A stretch of 64,000 bases of DNA from JACDBE01 sp051002015. Lineage in GTDB: Bacteria; Actinomycetota; Acidimicrobiia; Spongiisociales; UBA5794. Shown in pieces: positions 42,389 to 50,741 of this stretch. The notes beneath the pieces are model-generated. The model worked only from the letters and a program-made list of their open reading frames with translations, searched no databases and was not told where the DNA came from. The stretch covers positions 6,391 to 70,390 of the forward strand of contig JBPCMS010000078.1 in assembly GCA_051002015.1 (NCBI GenBank). The letters are read 5' to 3'. The translations under genes were made by a program, and so were the position numbers. Numbering within the stretch: the stretch's first letter is position 1; every line of letters begins with the position of its first letter.

Positions 42389-43987
42389 ACCAATGGTGCC
42401 GACCCTATCCCCTCGGTGAGGCGGATCAGCCCGACCAGCAGCCCGTCGACCAGGGCGATCCAGGAGGCGTCGATGATGTTCTCGTGGACACCGACGCTGC
42501 CCCAGCATTCCTCGCCGTCGCTGTGCTCCACCAGGACCCGCACCCGCGCCGACGAGCCGTCCCGGGAGTCGAGGTCGCGCACCCGGTAGTCGGTGAGCCG
42601 AACCCGGTCGATCTCGGGGTAGCGGGTGCGCAGCCCGGCCCGCAGTGCCCGGTCCAGCGCCGACACCGGCCCGTCGCCCTCCCGGGTGGTGACGTGCCGC
42701 TCGTCGCCCACCATCAGCTTGACGGTCGCCTCCGCCTGGACCTCGTCCTGGCGGTGCTCGATGAACACCCGGTACGACTCGAGGGTGAAGAAGTCCTGCT
42801 TCCATCCCTGGGCCTGGCGGAGCAGCAGCTCGAAGGATCCGTCTGCGGCCTCGAACTGGTAGCCGAGATGCTCGAGCTGCTTGATCCGGTCGACCACCGC
42901 CTGGGCGTCCCGTTCGGTGAGGTCGAGACCCTGGCTGCGCGCCTTGGCCAGTACGGTGGACCGTCCCGCCAGCTCGGACACCACGACCCTGGTGGCGTTG
43001 CCCACCGCGCCGGGGGAGAGATGCTCGTAGGCGTCCGCCCGTTTCGCCAGCGCAGACGCGTGCAGCCCCGCCTTGTGGGTGAAGGCCGACCCACCAACAT
43101 AGGGGCGGTGGGGATCAAGCGTCAGGTTCACCAGATCGGCGACGTGATGCGACACCCTGGTCAGCTTGGCCATGCGGTCGTCCGGGATCGTCCGGTAGCC
43201 CATCTTCAGGGTCAGGTTCGGGATCACCGAGCACAGGTCGGCGTTGCCGGTCCGCTCGCCGTAGCCGTTGAGGCACCCCTGCACCTGGTGCACGCCAACC
43301 AGGACCGCGGTGATCGAGTTGGCCACCGCCATGGCCGAGTCGTTGTGGAAGTGGCAGCCGAAGGTCGCCTCGGGGAGCCGGGCGAGCACCTCGGAAACGA
43401 TGCGTCCGACCGCATGGGGGAGGAACCCGCCGTTGGTGTCGCACAGCACCAGCCGCTCGGCCCCTGCGTTGTGGGCGGCCTCGAGCACCGACACCGCGAA
43501 GCCGGGGTTGGCCCGGTACCCGTCAAAGAAGTGCTCGGCGTCGAAGAACACCCGGCGCCCCTGGGAGCGGAGATGGGCGATGGAGCCGGCCACCATCGCC
43601 CTCGCCTCGACGGGTGTGGTGCGAAAGCGCATGCTCGACATGGGAGTCCCACGATTTGCCAACCAGGCAGATCACCTCGGTCTCGGCGGCCAGCAGGGCG
43701 GCGAGCTGCTTGTCGTGCTCGGGGCGGATCCCGGACTTTCGGGTCGACCCGAAGGCGACCATGGTGGCGGTGCCCAGGTCGAGCTCGGTCCTGGCCCTGG
43801 TGAAGAACTCGTCGTCCTTGGGGTTGGCGCCGGGCCAGCCCCCCTCGATGTAGGCGACGCCGAGCTCGTCGAGCAGACGTGCCACCCGAAGCTTGTCTCC
43901 CGCCGTCAGCGAGATCCCCTCCTGCTGGGTGCCGTCACGGAGCGTGGTGTCATAGATCTCGACGTACGGTCGTTCCTGGTTGCTCAT
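42385..43987 (-). CDS. cimA: Citramalate synthase, interrupted by a one-base frameshift
   Basis: An R-citramalate synthase of the isopropylmalate/homocitrate synthase family (about 533 residues if joined), condensing pyruvate and acetyl-CoA in the threonine-independent route to isoleucine. The N-terminal 120 residues (YVEIYDTTLRDGTQQEG, YIEGGWPGANPKDDEFF) are in one frame and the rest (FGCHFHNDSAMAVANS, GGSAFTHKAGLHASA, the C-terminal allosteric domain) in another. The switch is at a run of three A at 43624-43626; removing one base restores VEHALRTTPVEA. Either a sequencing or assembly error, a true mutation, or recoding at CUU-U. An isoleucine attenuator lies upstream. Confidence 0.85.
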
Positions 43988-44027
43988 GGTTCCTCTGGGG
44001 GTGATGGGTCGGGCCCGGTAAACGGAA

Positions 44028-44051
44028 GACCCCCCGCACGAGCGGAGGGTC
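44028..44051 (-). terminator. Attenuator terminator before cimA
   Basis: On the minus strand GACCCTCCGC (44042-44051) pairs fully with GCGGGGGGTC (44028-44037), with a TCGT loop, followed by TTCCGTTT. It lies between the isoleucine-rich leader peptide and the cimA start, 40 bases from the ATG, where it would stop transcription unless prevented. Confidence 0.75.
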
Positions 44052-44058
44052 GAGGGCG

Positions 44059-44087
44059 GCGCACACACCGATCGGTGGCGTGTGCGC
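44059..44087 (-). other. Hairpin directly after the cimA leader peptide
   Basis: GCGCACAC and GTGTGCGC form an eight-base-pair stem (44059-44066 with 44080-44087) with an inner ACCGATCGGT palindrome. It starts one base after the leader-peptide stop, where a pause or 1:2 hairpin of an attenuator would lie. Confidence 0.6.
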
Positions 44088-44111
44088 CTACGGAATGATG
44101 ATGTCGAGCAT
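44088..44111 (-). CDS. Isoleucine leader peptide MLDIIIP
   Basis: ATG-CTC-GAC-ATC-ATC-ATT-CCG-TAG encodes seven residues with three consecutive isoleucines. It lies about 50 bases downstream of a consensus promoter and about 100 bases upstream of cimA, with a terminator hairpin between. Because cimA supplies isoleucine precursor, the layout matches classical attenuation by ribosome stalling at Ile codons. No strong ribosome binding site is visible. Confidence 0.7.
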   Translation of the reverse strand: MLDIIIP

Positions 44112-44170
44112 GCCGAACCGGTCCGGTGCACGGGGATCCCCACGGAGCGGTTCGTCGTCGCCACCGCGCC

Positions 44171-44199
44171 AGTAAACCCGCCACCCGGTTGTCCGTCAA
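44171..44199 (-). promoter_or_regulatory. cimA promoter
   Basis: On the minus strand TTGACG (44194-44199) and TTTACT (44171-44176) are separated by exactly 17 bases. The predicted start near 44163 gives a leader of about 175 bases carrying the isoleucine leader peptide and terminator. Confidence 0.75.
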
Positions 44200-44245
44200 G
44201 GGACCCTATGCCTGCCCGGCGTCACCGGCGCTCCGGTGCCCGGCG

Positions 44246-45025
44246 TCACTGGGTCGCTTCGGTCGCCATCTCCCTGAGCAGCACGGCCAGACCCTGATCG
44301 CCGTGGACCTCGACCGCCACCAGCGGTGCCCGGCCCCACAACCACAGGTCGAGCATTCCGGCACTACCCGAGATGATCGTGTCCGGATCGTGGACCTCGT
44401 CGACGACGACGGCGGCGTCGATGTCGTATGTGGTGCCGCTGTTGGGGGAGGTGCCCGTCATCCGACCCACCAGCAGGTTCCACGCCTGCTCGCCGGCCTC
44501 GATGCGGATCGTCCGGCCGCCGTCGGTGAACATGGCCCATTCGGGAATGCCGCCGATCATCACCCGCAGGATCTCGTCCACGCCGTCGAGGGCCAATGCG
44601 GGGTCGAGCGACGGGCCGAGACCGGCAGCCAGCTCGGCGTCTGCGCGGTGGATCAGCGCCTCGTGGGCCTGGCGCCGCATGACGAACCCGGCGTTCTGCT
44701 GGTCGGACCAGGTGTAACAGGGCGTGGCCGGGTCGGTTGCGGAAAGGGTGCTGACCAGGAAGGTCTTGGCCGAATCGAGGGCGTCGACCAGGTTGTCGTC
44801 GGCGGGCCGCAATGGCTTGCGGTAGCCGTCCGGAGAGGGCAGCCGCTCGGACACGATCGTCGCCCAGAAGGTCTGGACCTCGGTGAGGTGCCACAGGAGA
44901 TCCGCCACCGTCCAGCCCGGTGCGGAGGGCACGGGGCTCGAGGGCGGCACCGACCGGGCGGCATCGATGAGCCGCTCGGTCTCGCCGTCGATGTAGCCGA
45001 TGTACTCGGCGGGTTGCAGTCGCAT
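44246..45025 (-). CDS. Maleylpyruvate isomerase family mycothiol-dependent enzyme (DinB-like)
   Basis: 259 residues. The N-terminal DinB-like four-helix domain has APGWTVADLLWHLTEVQTFW and QAHEALIHRADAELAAG with conserved His metal ligands. A C-terminal MDMPI domain follows, with GSAGMLDLWLWGRAPLVAVEVHGD. The family is typical of mycothiol-producing actinobacteria. The substrate is unknown. ATG 45025 follows GGAGGTG. Confidence 0.85.
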   Translation of the reverse strand: MRLQPAEYIGYIDGETERLIDAARSVPPSSPVPSAPGWTVADLLWHLTEVQTFWATIVSERLPSPDGYRKPLRPADDNLVDALDSAKTFLVSTLSATDPATPCYTWSDQQNAGFVMRRQAHEALIHRADAELAAGLGPSLDPALALDGVDEILRVMIGGIPEWAMFTDGGRTIRIEAGEQAWNLLVGRMTGTSPNSGTTYDIDAAVVVDEVHDPDTIISGSAGMLDLWLWGRAPLVAVEVHGDQGLAVLLREMATEATQ

Positions 45026-45133
45026 CGGCCACCTCCGGCATCCGGTTGGTGAGCGCCACCGTACACCGCGCCGGTGACAGGAACGGGGCCGGTCGGCTCC
45101 ACTACGAAGAACCAAGCGTTGTGGCGAGCCCGG

Positions 45134-47107
45134 TCAGTCGGCGGTTGCCGGGGCGCAGTCGCCCCGCTCGACGCAGGTGATCAACGGGCCCACCGCCTGG
45201 TCGACGAGGGCGGCATACACCTTTCTGCCCTCGCCGGTCAGGTGGACCCCGTCCGACACAAGGAGCTCGGGACGGTCCTCGGATTGGTGGTACCAGTCGA
45301 CGATCTCCAGCTTCGGCCAGCGCTCCGCCGCCTCCAGCAGGGTCTGGTTGACCTGGCCCTCCCACCGTCTGGGGACCCTGACGGTGACGGCGAGCACCCG
45401 CTCGGCCGGCCCGGCGCCCGCCATCAGCAGGTCGAACAGCTCGGCGTCGACCGGGCCATTCGTCCCGAGGTGGACCAGGAGGATGTCCCCGAGGGTCCCC
45501 TCGTCCGCCAGCCGACCGATCACGGATACGCCGTCTGCGAACGAACGGGAGACCACGGCGTCGACCGTGGCGGTGTCGCCCAATGCCCGCTCCAGGTCGG
45601 GAGCGGCGCCGAGCATCACCGAGTCGCCGATGGCGGTGACGGTGGCCGGCTCCGGGGGCGGCGCCGGGACGTCGGACGGCCGGGTCAGGGTGGCGGCGGC
45701 GCCGCCGACCCGGACCATCTGGGGGGACGTCGGGGCGGTGGGGAGCTCGGCCGGGGCGGCGACCACCGGGCGATGGCCGGCGGCATCGTCGCCCAGCGGC
45801 TCCACCAGCCGTGCCGGGACGGCGCCCCCGACCTGGACCATCCGGGTGGTCGTGGTCGGGTCCGGCGGCCCGGCGACGGCAGGTGGCGATCCCTCGGGAC
45901 CGGGCGGGGCCAGCACCAGGGTGGCGACGAAGGCGGCGGCCATGGCGAGGCCGCCCACCCCAGCCAGCGCCCGGGCGGGCCGCGGTCGGGGACGAAGCAT
46001 GCCCCGCATCCACCCGGCCAGACCGCGCTCGATGATGGGTCGCTCGACCAGCCGGTAGGAGAGGGCGGCGATGGCGACGGTGAGTGCCACCCGGACCACG
46101 TCGAGCCGCCATCCGGCGAAGGGGAGATCGAACTGGGGCCTGGTCACCATCAACACCGGCCAGTGCCACAGGTATATCCCGTAGGAGCGCCGCCCGATCC
46201 ATCCGAGGACGGGGGTGCTCAACAGCCTCGAGGCGGAGGTCGGGGTGGCCGCTCCCACCACCAGCGCCGCAGTTGCCAGCGACACCAACAGGAAGCCGCC
46301 CCGGTACATCGCCCCCTGGAACTCGCTGCCGAGCACCATCCAGCCCGCCAGCGCGGTCAGGCCTCCCCAGGCGGCCAGCTCGGCCAGCGCTCGGTTCCGC
46401 CGGCGTGGCGGCTGCGCCAGACGGTCGGGGGAGGTGACGAAGGCCAGCCCGGCGCCGATGAGCAGCCCGACCGCCCTGGTGTCGGTCCCGAAGTAGACAC
46501 GGGACGGATCGCTCAGCGGCTCATACAGGAAGGCCATCAGCGCCATGGAGCCGAGCGCTCCGAGCCACACCAGGCTCAGCATCCGGCGGCGTAGCAGCGC
46601 CCATCCGGCGGCGACCACCAGCGGCCACATCAGGTAGAACTGCTCCTCCACCGTAAGCGACCACAGGTGGCGGAGCAGCGGGGGCCGGGCCATAGACTCG
46701 AAGTACGAGGTGTCGGAGTAGATCAGGGCCCAGTTGGTGACGTACCCGAAGGCGGCGGCGACGTCACCGCGCAGACCGCGCAGCTCGTCCGGCAGCACCA
46801 CCGCGGTGTAGGTCACCACCCCGATCAGCAGCAGGAACAGCGCCGGGAGCAGCCGCCGAGCCCGCCTCACCCAGAAGCGGCGGACGTTGAACCGCCCGAA
46901 GCTGCGGATGTCGGCGACCAGCAGCGAGGTGATGAGGAACCCGCTCACCACGAAGAACACGTCGACCCCGAGGAACCCGGCGGGGAGCCAGTCGACCTCG
47001 AGGTGATAGAGCACCACGGCGATGACCGCCAGGGCGCGCACCCCGTCCAACCCCGCCATCATGGGCAGGGTGCGCCGGGCCTCGCCGATACCGTCGGGCG
47101 GGAGCAT
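45134..47107 (-). CDS. OafA-type membrane acyltransferase with C-terminal SGNH domain
   Basis: 657 residues. The N-terminal acyltransferase-3 domain (about 15-370) has ten hydrophobic segments, GLDGVRALAVIAVVLYHLEV, GVDVFFVVSGFLITSLL, RRARRLLPALFLLL and the LWSLTVEEQFYLMWPL motif. A Pro/Thr-rich extracytoplasmic linker contains two similar pieces (RMVQVGGAV and QMVRVGGAA). The C-terminal SGNH hydrolase has AIGDSVMLGA, HLGTNG and SDGVHLTGEG. Such proteins O-acylate surface glycans. The acceptor is unknown. Confidence 0.9.
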   Translation of the reverse strand: MLPPDGIGEARRTLPMMAGLDGVRALAVIAVVLYHLEVDWLPAGFLGVDVFFVVSGFLITSLLVADIRSFGRFNVRRFWVRRARRLLPALFLLLIGVVTYTAVVLPDELRGLRGDVAAAFGYVTNWALIYSDTSYFESMARPPLLRHLWSLTVEEQFYLMWPLVVAAGWALLRRRMLSLVWLGALGSMALMAFLYEPLSDPSRVYFGTDTRAVGLLIGAGLAFVTSPDRLAQPPRRRNRALAELAAWGGLTALAGWMVLGSEFQGAMYRGGFLLVSLATAALVVGAATPTSASRLLSTPVLGWIGRRSYGIYLWHWPVLMVTRPQFDLPFAGWRLDVVRVALTVAIAALSYRLVERPIIERGLAGWMRGMLRPRPRPARALAGVGGLAMAAAFVATLVLAPPGPEGSPPAVAGPPDPTTTTRMVQVGGAVPARLVEPLGDDAAGHRPVVAAPAELPTAPTSPQMVRVGGAAATLTRPSDVPAPPPEPATVTAIGDSVMLGAAPDLERALGDTATVDAVVSRSFADGVSVIGRLADEGTLGDILLVHLGTNGPVDAELFDLLMAGAGPAERVLAVTVRVPRRWEGQVNQTLLEAAERWPKLEIVDWYHQSEDRPELLVSDGVHLTGEGRKVYAALVDQAVGPLITCVERGDCAPATAD

Positions 47108-47172
47108 CAGCCCATTCTCGCCCGATTCGCGAAAACATGCACTCGCCGGGCGGATGTACCCGCGGTCGAGCC

Positions 47173-48024
47173 TCAGTCGTGCTCGATCTCGCCGAGGATG
47201 CGCCAGGTGCCCGCCTCCTCGCCGAGCACGTAGGTGATGTCGACGGTGCGCTGCACGGTGTCGTCCTCGGACAGGACCGTCCATCGCACCACGGCCAGCG
47301 CCGCCCGCTCGGCCGGGTACTCGAACACCAGATCCTCGGCGACCCACACGTGCTCATCTGCGCCGTGCTCGGCGGCGGCGATCCGCCGGTAGTACCGCCC
47401 GAGCGCCTCGGGGCTCTCATGGCGGATGGTGTCCGACCCGCGCACCGCAAAGCTCCCGGGGGCGTGGGCGTCGACCAGGGTATCGACATCGCCCGTCGTC
47501 CTGGCGGCGGCGTATGCGGCGAAGAACATCACCACCGGCTCGTCCCCGGGTGGGTCCTCCACCTCGGCGACCTCGTCGGGCGGCGGCCACACCAGCTCGA
47601 AGCGCTCCAGCACCACCAGGGTGTCGTCCTGCAGGGTGTGCCCGCTCTGGGCGAAGAAGTCGATGTGGGCCTGACGCCAGAAGGCCAGGCTGCGGTCGCC
47701 CTCGCCCTCGTCCCAGGCGTATCCGTCGTCCACCTGGCCGAACGGAACGATGTCCACCTCGGTGGTGCGGATGATGCACACCGGGGCGCCGGAGCCGTCG
47801 AGGACCACGCTGTAGCCGCCCACCGTCGGCATCTCGTTGTCGGCCACGGCATCCTCGTACAGCCCGGTGGTGGCCCGCTTGGGGCCGTGGAGGACGAGAT
47901 AGGCCAGCTCGTAGGCCAGGTCGGGGGTGTTCTCGTCACCGAAGGCCCAGGCATCGAAGTCGGCGGTCACCCCGGTGGCCGAGGCGAACCTCTCCCAGAA
48001 GGCTTCGACCGGGTCGATACGCAC
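47173..48024 (-). CDS. ASCH domain fused to a SnoaL-like domain
   Basis: 283 residues. The N-terminal half (1-150) is an ASCH/YhfF-like domain with VLHGPKRATTGLYED, GYSVVLDGSGAPVCIIRTTEVDIVPF and SLAFWRQAHIDFFAQ. The C-terminal half (165-283) is an NTF2/SnoaL-like domain with FFAAYAAARTTGDVDTLVDAH and an ending TWRILGEIEHD. ASCH domains bind RNA or modified nucleosides. GTG 48024 lies six bases after TAGGAT (leaderless). The fusion is uncommon; function unknown. Confidence 0.75.
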   Translation of the reverse strand: MRIDPVEAFWERFASATGVTADFDAWAFGDENTPDLAYELAYLVLHGPKRATTGLYEDAVADNEMPTVGGYSVVLDGSGAPVCIIRTTEVDIVPFGQVDDGYAWDEGEGDRSLAFWRQAHIDFFAQSGHTLQDDTLVVLERFELVWPPPDEVAEVEDPPGDEPVVMFFAAYAAARTTGDVDTLVDAHAPGSFAVRGSDTIRHESPEALGRYYRRIAAAEHGADEHVWVAEDLVFEYPAERAALAVVRWTVLSEDDTVQRTVDITYVLGEEAGTWRILGEIEHD

Positions 48025-48045
48025 CAGGGCATCCTACGCGCCCCG

Positions 48046-48074
48046 TTGCCGTCTCGGGATGCCGTCGGTACGAT
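48046..48074 (+). promoter_or_regulatory. trpS promoter
   Basis: TTGCCG (48046-48051) and TACGAT (48069-48074) are 17 bases apart. An ATG follows six bases after the -10 box and starts a short reading frame, not trpS itself. Confidence 0.7.
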
Positions 48075-48080
48075 TGCCCG

Positions 48081-48119
48081 ATGCGCACCGACCGGCGATG
48101 GTTGATGTCCCCGACCTGA
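48081..48119 (+). CDS. Putative trpS leader peptide MRTDRRWLMSPT
   Basis: A 12-codon frame with a single Trp codon begins six bases after the -10 box, as in leaderless mRNAs, and ends 24 bases before a perfect terminator-like stem ahead of trpS. The layout suggests tryptophan-dependent attenuation, although one Trp codon is a weak sensor. Confidence 0.5.
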   Translation: MRTDRRWLMSPT

Positions 48120-48143
48120 TCGACCTGCCGCGTCCGTCCACCC

Positions 48144-48163
48144 GCCGGAGGTCACCCTCCGGC
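48144..48163 (+). terminator. Terminator-like hairpin upstream of trpS
   Basis: GCCGGAGG (48144-48151) and CCTCCGGC (48156-48163) form a perfect eight-base-pair stem with a TCAC loop, followed by GCTCTCGTCTC. It lies between the leader peptide and trpS and could be an attenuator. Confidence 0.6.
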
Positions 48164-48189
48164 GCTCTCGTCTCATAGGAGCGTCCACC

Positions 48190-49179
48190 TTGGACCGTCA
48201 GAAGACCGTCTTCTCCGGGTTGCAGCCGACCGGGAACATCCATCTGGGCAACTACCTGGGGGCGTTGCGCAACTGGGTGAGGCTCCAGGACGCCTACCAG
48301 ACGGTGTACTGCGTGGTCGATCTCCATGCCATGGTCGCCGACTACGACCCTGCCGAGTACTCCCGGGACCGTCTCGAGGCGGCCAAGGTGCTGCTCGCCT
48401 GCGGGATCGACCCCGAGCGCTCACTGTTCTACTACCAGAGTGAGGTGCCCCAGCATGTGGAGCTGTCGTGGATGCTGGCCACGATGACCCCGATGGGAGT
48501 GCTCAACCGGATGACCCAGTACAAGGACAAGACGGCCAAGGGCGTCGCCGCCAACCTCGGGCTGTTCGCCTACCCGGTGCTGATGGCCGCCGACATCATG
48601 GTCCACCACGCCCATCTGGTGCCGGTGGGCGACGACCAGCGCCAGCACCTCGAGGTGACCCGCGACCTGGTGGAGCGGTTCAACAACCGCTTCGGCGAGG
48701 TGTTCCCCGTTCCCGATGCGTTGATCCCGGAGACGTCGGCGCGGGTGATGTCGTTGACCGAGCCCACCGCCAAGATGTCCAAATCGGACGTCAACGAACG
48801 CAGCCGGGTGCTGCTCCTCGACCCGCCCGATGTGGTACGCAGGCGCATCCGGTCGGCGGTCACCGACTCCGAGCCGACGGTGCGCCACGACTGGGACGAG
48901 AAGCCGGGGGTGAGCAACCTGCTCGAGATCATGTCGGGCGCCATCGGGCGGCCCATCCCCGAGCTGGTCGACGAGTACGGCACCGGCGGGTACGGGAGGT
49001 TCAAGGAGGCGGTGGCCGAGGCGGTCGACCACATGCTCGATCCCATCCGCACCGCATACGCCGAGCTCGACGACGCCGACGTCACCGCCGTGATGACCGA
49101 AGGGGCCGAGGCGGCCCGCGCCTCGGCAGAGGGCTTCCAGCGCCAGGCGAGGGCGGCGATGGGCCTCTCCGGTCGGTGA
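48190..49179 (+). CDS. trpS: Tryptophanyl-tRNA synthetase
   Basis: 329 residues of a class I synthetase charging tRNA-Trp. The HIGH-like motif is GLQPTGNIHLGNYLGA, the KMSKS motif is AKMSKSD, and YQSEVPQHVELSWMLA and PVGDDQRQHLEVTRDL are conserved. TTG 48190 follows ATAGGAGCG, a good ribosome binding site. The leader contains a possible Trp attenuator. Confidence 0.96.
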   Translation: MDRQKTVFSGLQPTGNIHLGNYLGALRNWVRLQDAYQTVYCVVDLHAMVADYDPAEYSRDRLEAAKVLLACGIDPERSLFYYQSEVPQHVELSWMLATMTPMGVLNRMTQYKDKTAKGVAANLGLFAYPVLMAADIMVHHAHLVPVGDDQRQHLEVTRDLVERFNNRFGEVFPVPDALIPETSARVMSLTEPTAKMSKSDVNERSRVLLLDPPDVVRRRIRSAVTDSEPTVRHDWDEKPGVSNLLEIMSGAIGRPIPELVDEYGTGGYGRFKEAVAEAVDHMLDPIRTAYAELDDADVTAVMTEGAEAARASAEGFQRQARAAMGLSGR

Positions 49180-49192
49180 ACGGAGGCGGGCG

Positions 49193-49972
49193 GTGAACGA
49201 CAAGCTCCGCCGGGCCCTCGACAACGAGCGGTACCCGCGGTCCTCGGGCTACGACCCGGAGTGGGTGATCGCCAACGAGATGGGGCCCCATCCGCTGTGG
49301 CTGATGGAGGCCCTGACCGCCGGGGTCGCCGTCGAGCCCTCGATGCGGGTGCTCGACCTCGGCTGCGGCCGGGCACTCACCTCGATCTTCCTGGCAAGGG
49401 AGTTCGGGGTGGAGGTGTGGGCGGCGGACCTGTGGATCGACCCCGCCGACAACCGGGCCAGGGTCGCCGAGACCGGACTGGTCGACCGGGTGCACCCGAT
49501 CCGGGTCGAGGCCCACGAGCTTCCCTTCCACGACGACTTCTTCGACCTGGTGCTCAGCGTCGACGCCTTCCATTACTTCGGGACCGAGGACTTCTACCTC
49601 GACATGCTGGTCCGGGTGGTGCGAGACGGTGGCAGGGTCGGGATGGTGTCCCCCGGGCTCACCTACGAGATCGGCCAGGAGGTGCCGGACCATCTGGCGC
49701 CGTTCTGGGAGTGGGAGTACGAGACGTTCCATTCGCCGGCGTGGTGGCGTCGCCATTGGGAGCGCAGCGGGCTGGTCGAGGTCGAGACCGCCGACCTGGT
49801 GGTCGACGGCTGGCGTGACTGGCTGCGCTGGAGCGAGGTTGCGGCCCCGCACGCCAGGGAGGAGTGGATGCGGGTGGAGGGGCTGAAGGTGGCCGGGTTG
49901 CTCCGGATCGATGCGGGGAGGACCGTCGGCTTCACCAGGGTCGTCGCCCGGAAGCTGCCACCAGGGCAGTGA
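49193..49972 (+). CDS. SAM-dependent methyltransferase (class I)
   Basis: 259 residues. Motif I is MRVLDLGCGRALTSIFLA, the acidic loop AADLWIDPADN follows, and the post-motif segment FFDLVLSVDAFHYFGT and VVRDGGRVGMVSPGL complete the Rossmann fold. The substrate is unknown. GTG 49193 lies 13 bases after trpS and is probably co-transcribed with it. Confidence 0.87.
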   Translation: MNDKLRRALDNERYPRSSGYDPEWVIANEMGPHPLWLMEALTAGVAVEPSMRVLDLGCGRALTSIFLAREFGVEVWAADLWIDPADNRARVAETGLVDRVHPIRVEAHELPFHDDFFDLVLSVDAFHYFGTEDFYLDMLVRVVRDGGRVGMVSPGLTYEIGQEVPDHLAPFWEWEYETFHSPAWWRRHWERSGLVEVETADLVVDGWRDWLRWSEVAAPHAREEWMRVEGLKVAGLLRIDAGRTVGFTRVVARKLPPGQ

Positions 49973-50000
49973 TGGCGCAGACCTGCGGTAGCGTACGAGC

Positions 50001-50651
50001 ATGAGCCGCTGGATGGACGACGGGGTGGAGACGTACCTCACCGGCCAGGCCGCCATCGAGCATGCATCCCCGGCGCTCGAGCAGATGGAGGCCTACGCCA
50101 CCGAGCACGGCTTCCCCATCGTCGGCCGCGCCACCGGCCGCTATCTGGAGATGGCGGCGCGCTCCATCGGCGCTCGCCGGGTGATGGAGCTTGGCTCCGG
50201 CTTCGGCTACTCGGCGTACTGGTTCGCCCGCGCCGTGGGATCGGGCGGCGAGGTGGTGTGCACCGACGGCGACCCCGACAACGCCACCCGCGCCGAGGGA
50301 TACCTCCGGGCGGCCGGGCTGTGGGACCGGGTGCGCTACCACGTGGGCGATGCTCTCGAGGGCTTCGCCGCCGAGGATGGCCGGTTCGACATCGTCTACT
50401 GCGATGTCGACAAGCCGGGCTACCCGGACTGCTGGCGGGCGGCGCGCGACCGGATCAGGATCGGCGGGTTGTGGCTGTGCGACAACGTCCTCTGGAGCGG
50501 CCACGTGGCGACCGGCGCCGACCGGGAGGGGTTGGCCGGCTGGACGGCGCCCATCATCGAGCACAACCGGCTGGTGGCCGACGACCCCGGGTACGTGGGC
50601 ACCATCGTGCCCATCCGTGACGGCGTCATGGCGGCCCTTCGGGTCAAGTGA
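50001..50651 (+). CDS. O-methyltransferase (type 3, CCoAOMT-like)
   Basis: 216 residues. It has MELGSGFGYSAYWFARAV (motif I), VCTDGDPDN, FDIVYCDVDKPGYPDCW and GGLWLCDNVLWSGHV, the order found in metal-dependent caffeoyl-CoA-type O-methyltransferases. ATG 50001 lies six bases after TAGCGT, so it is likely leaderless. Substrate unknown. Confidence 0.88.
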   Translation: MSRWMDDGVETYLTGQAAIEHASPALEQMEAYATEHGFPIVGRATGRYLEMAARSIGARRVMELGSGFGYSAYWFARAVGSGGEVVCTDGDPDNATRAEGYLRAAGLWDRVRYHVGDALEGFAAEDGRFDIVYCDVDKPGYPDCWRAARDRIRIGGLWLCDNVLWSGHVATGADREGLAGWTAPIIEHNRLVADDPGYVGTIVPIRDGVMAALRVK

Positions 50652-50741
50652 CGCCGATTCCATCACCGTGCGGTGATCTGGCACAATCGCCCGCAGCGGT
50701 GGGGAGACCGCCCACTGACCACGGTGACCTCCGGGGGGATG

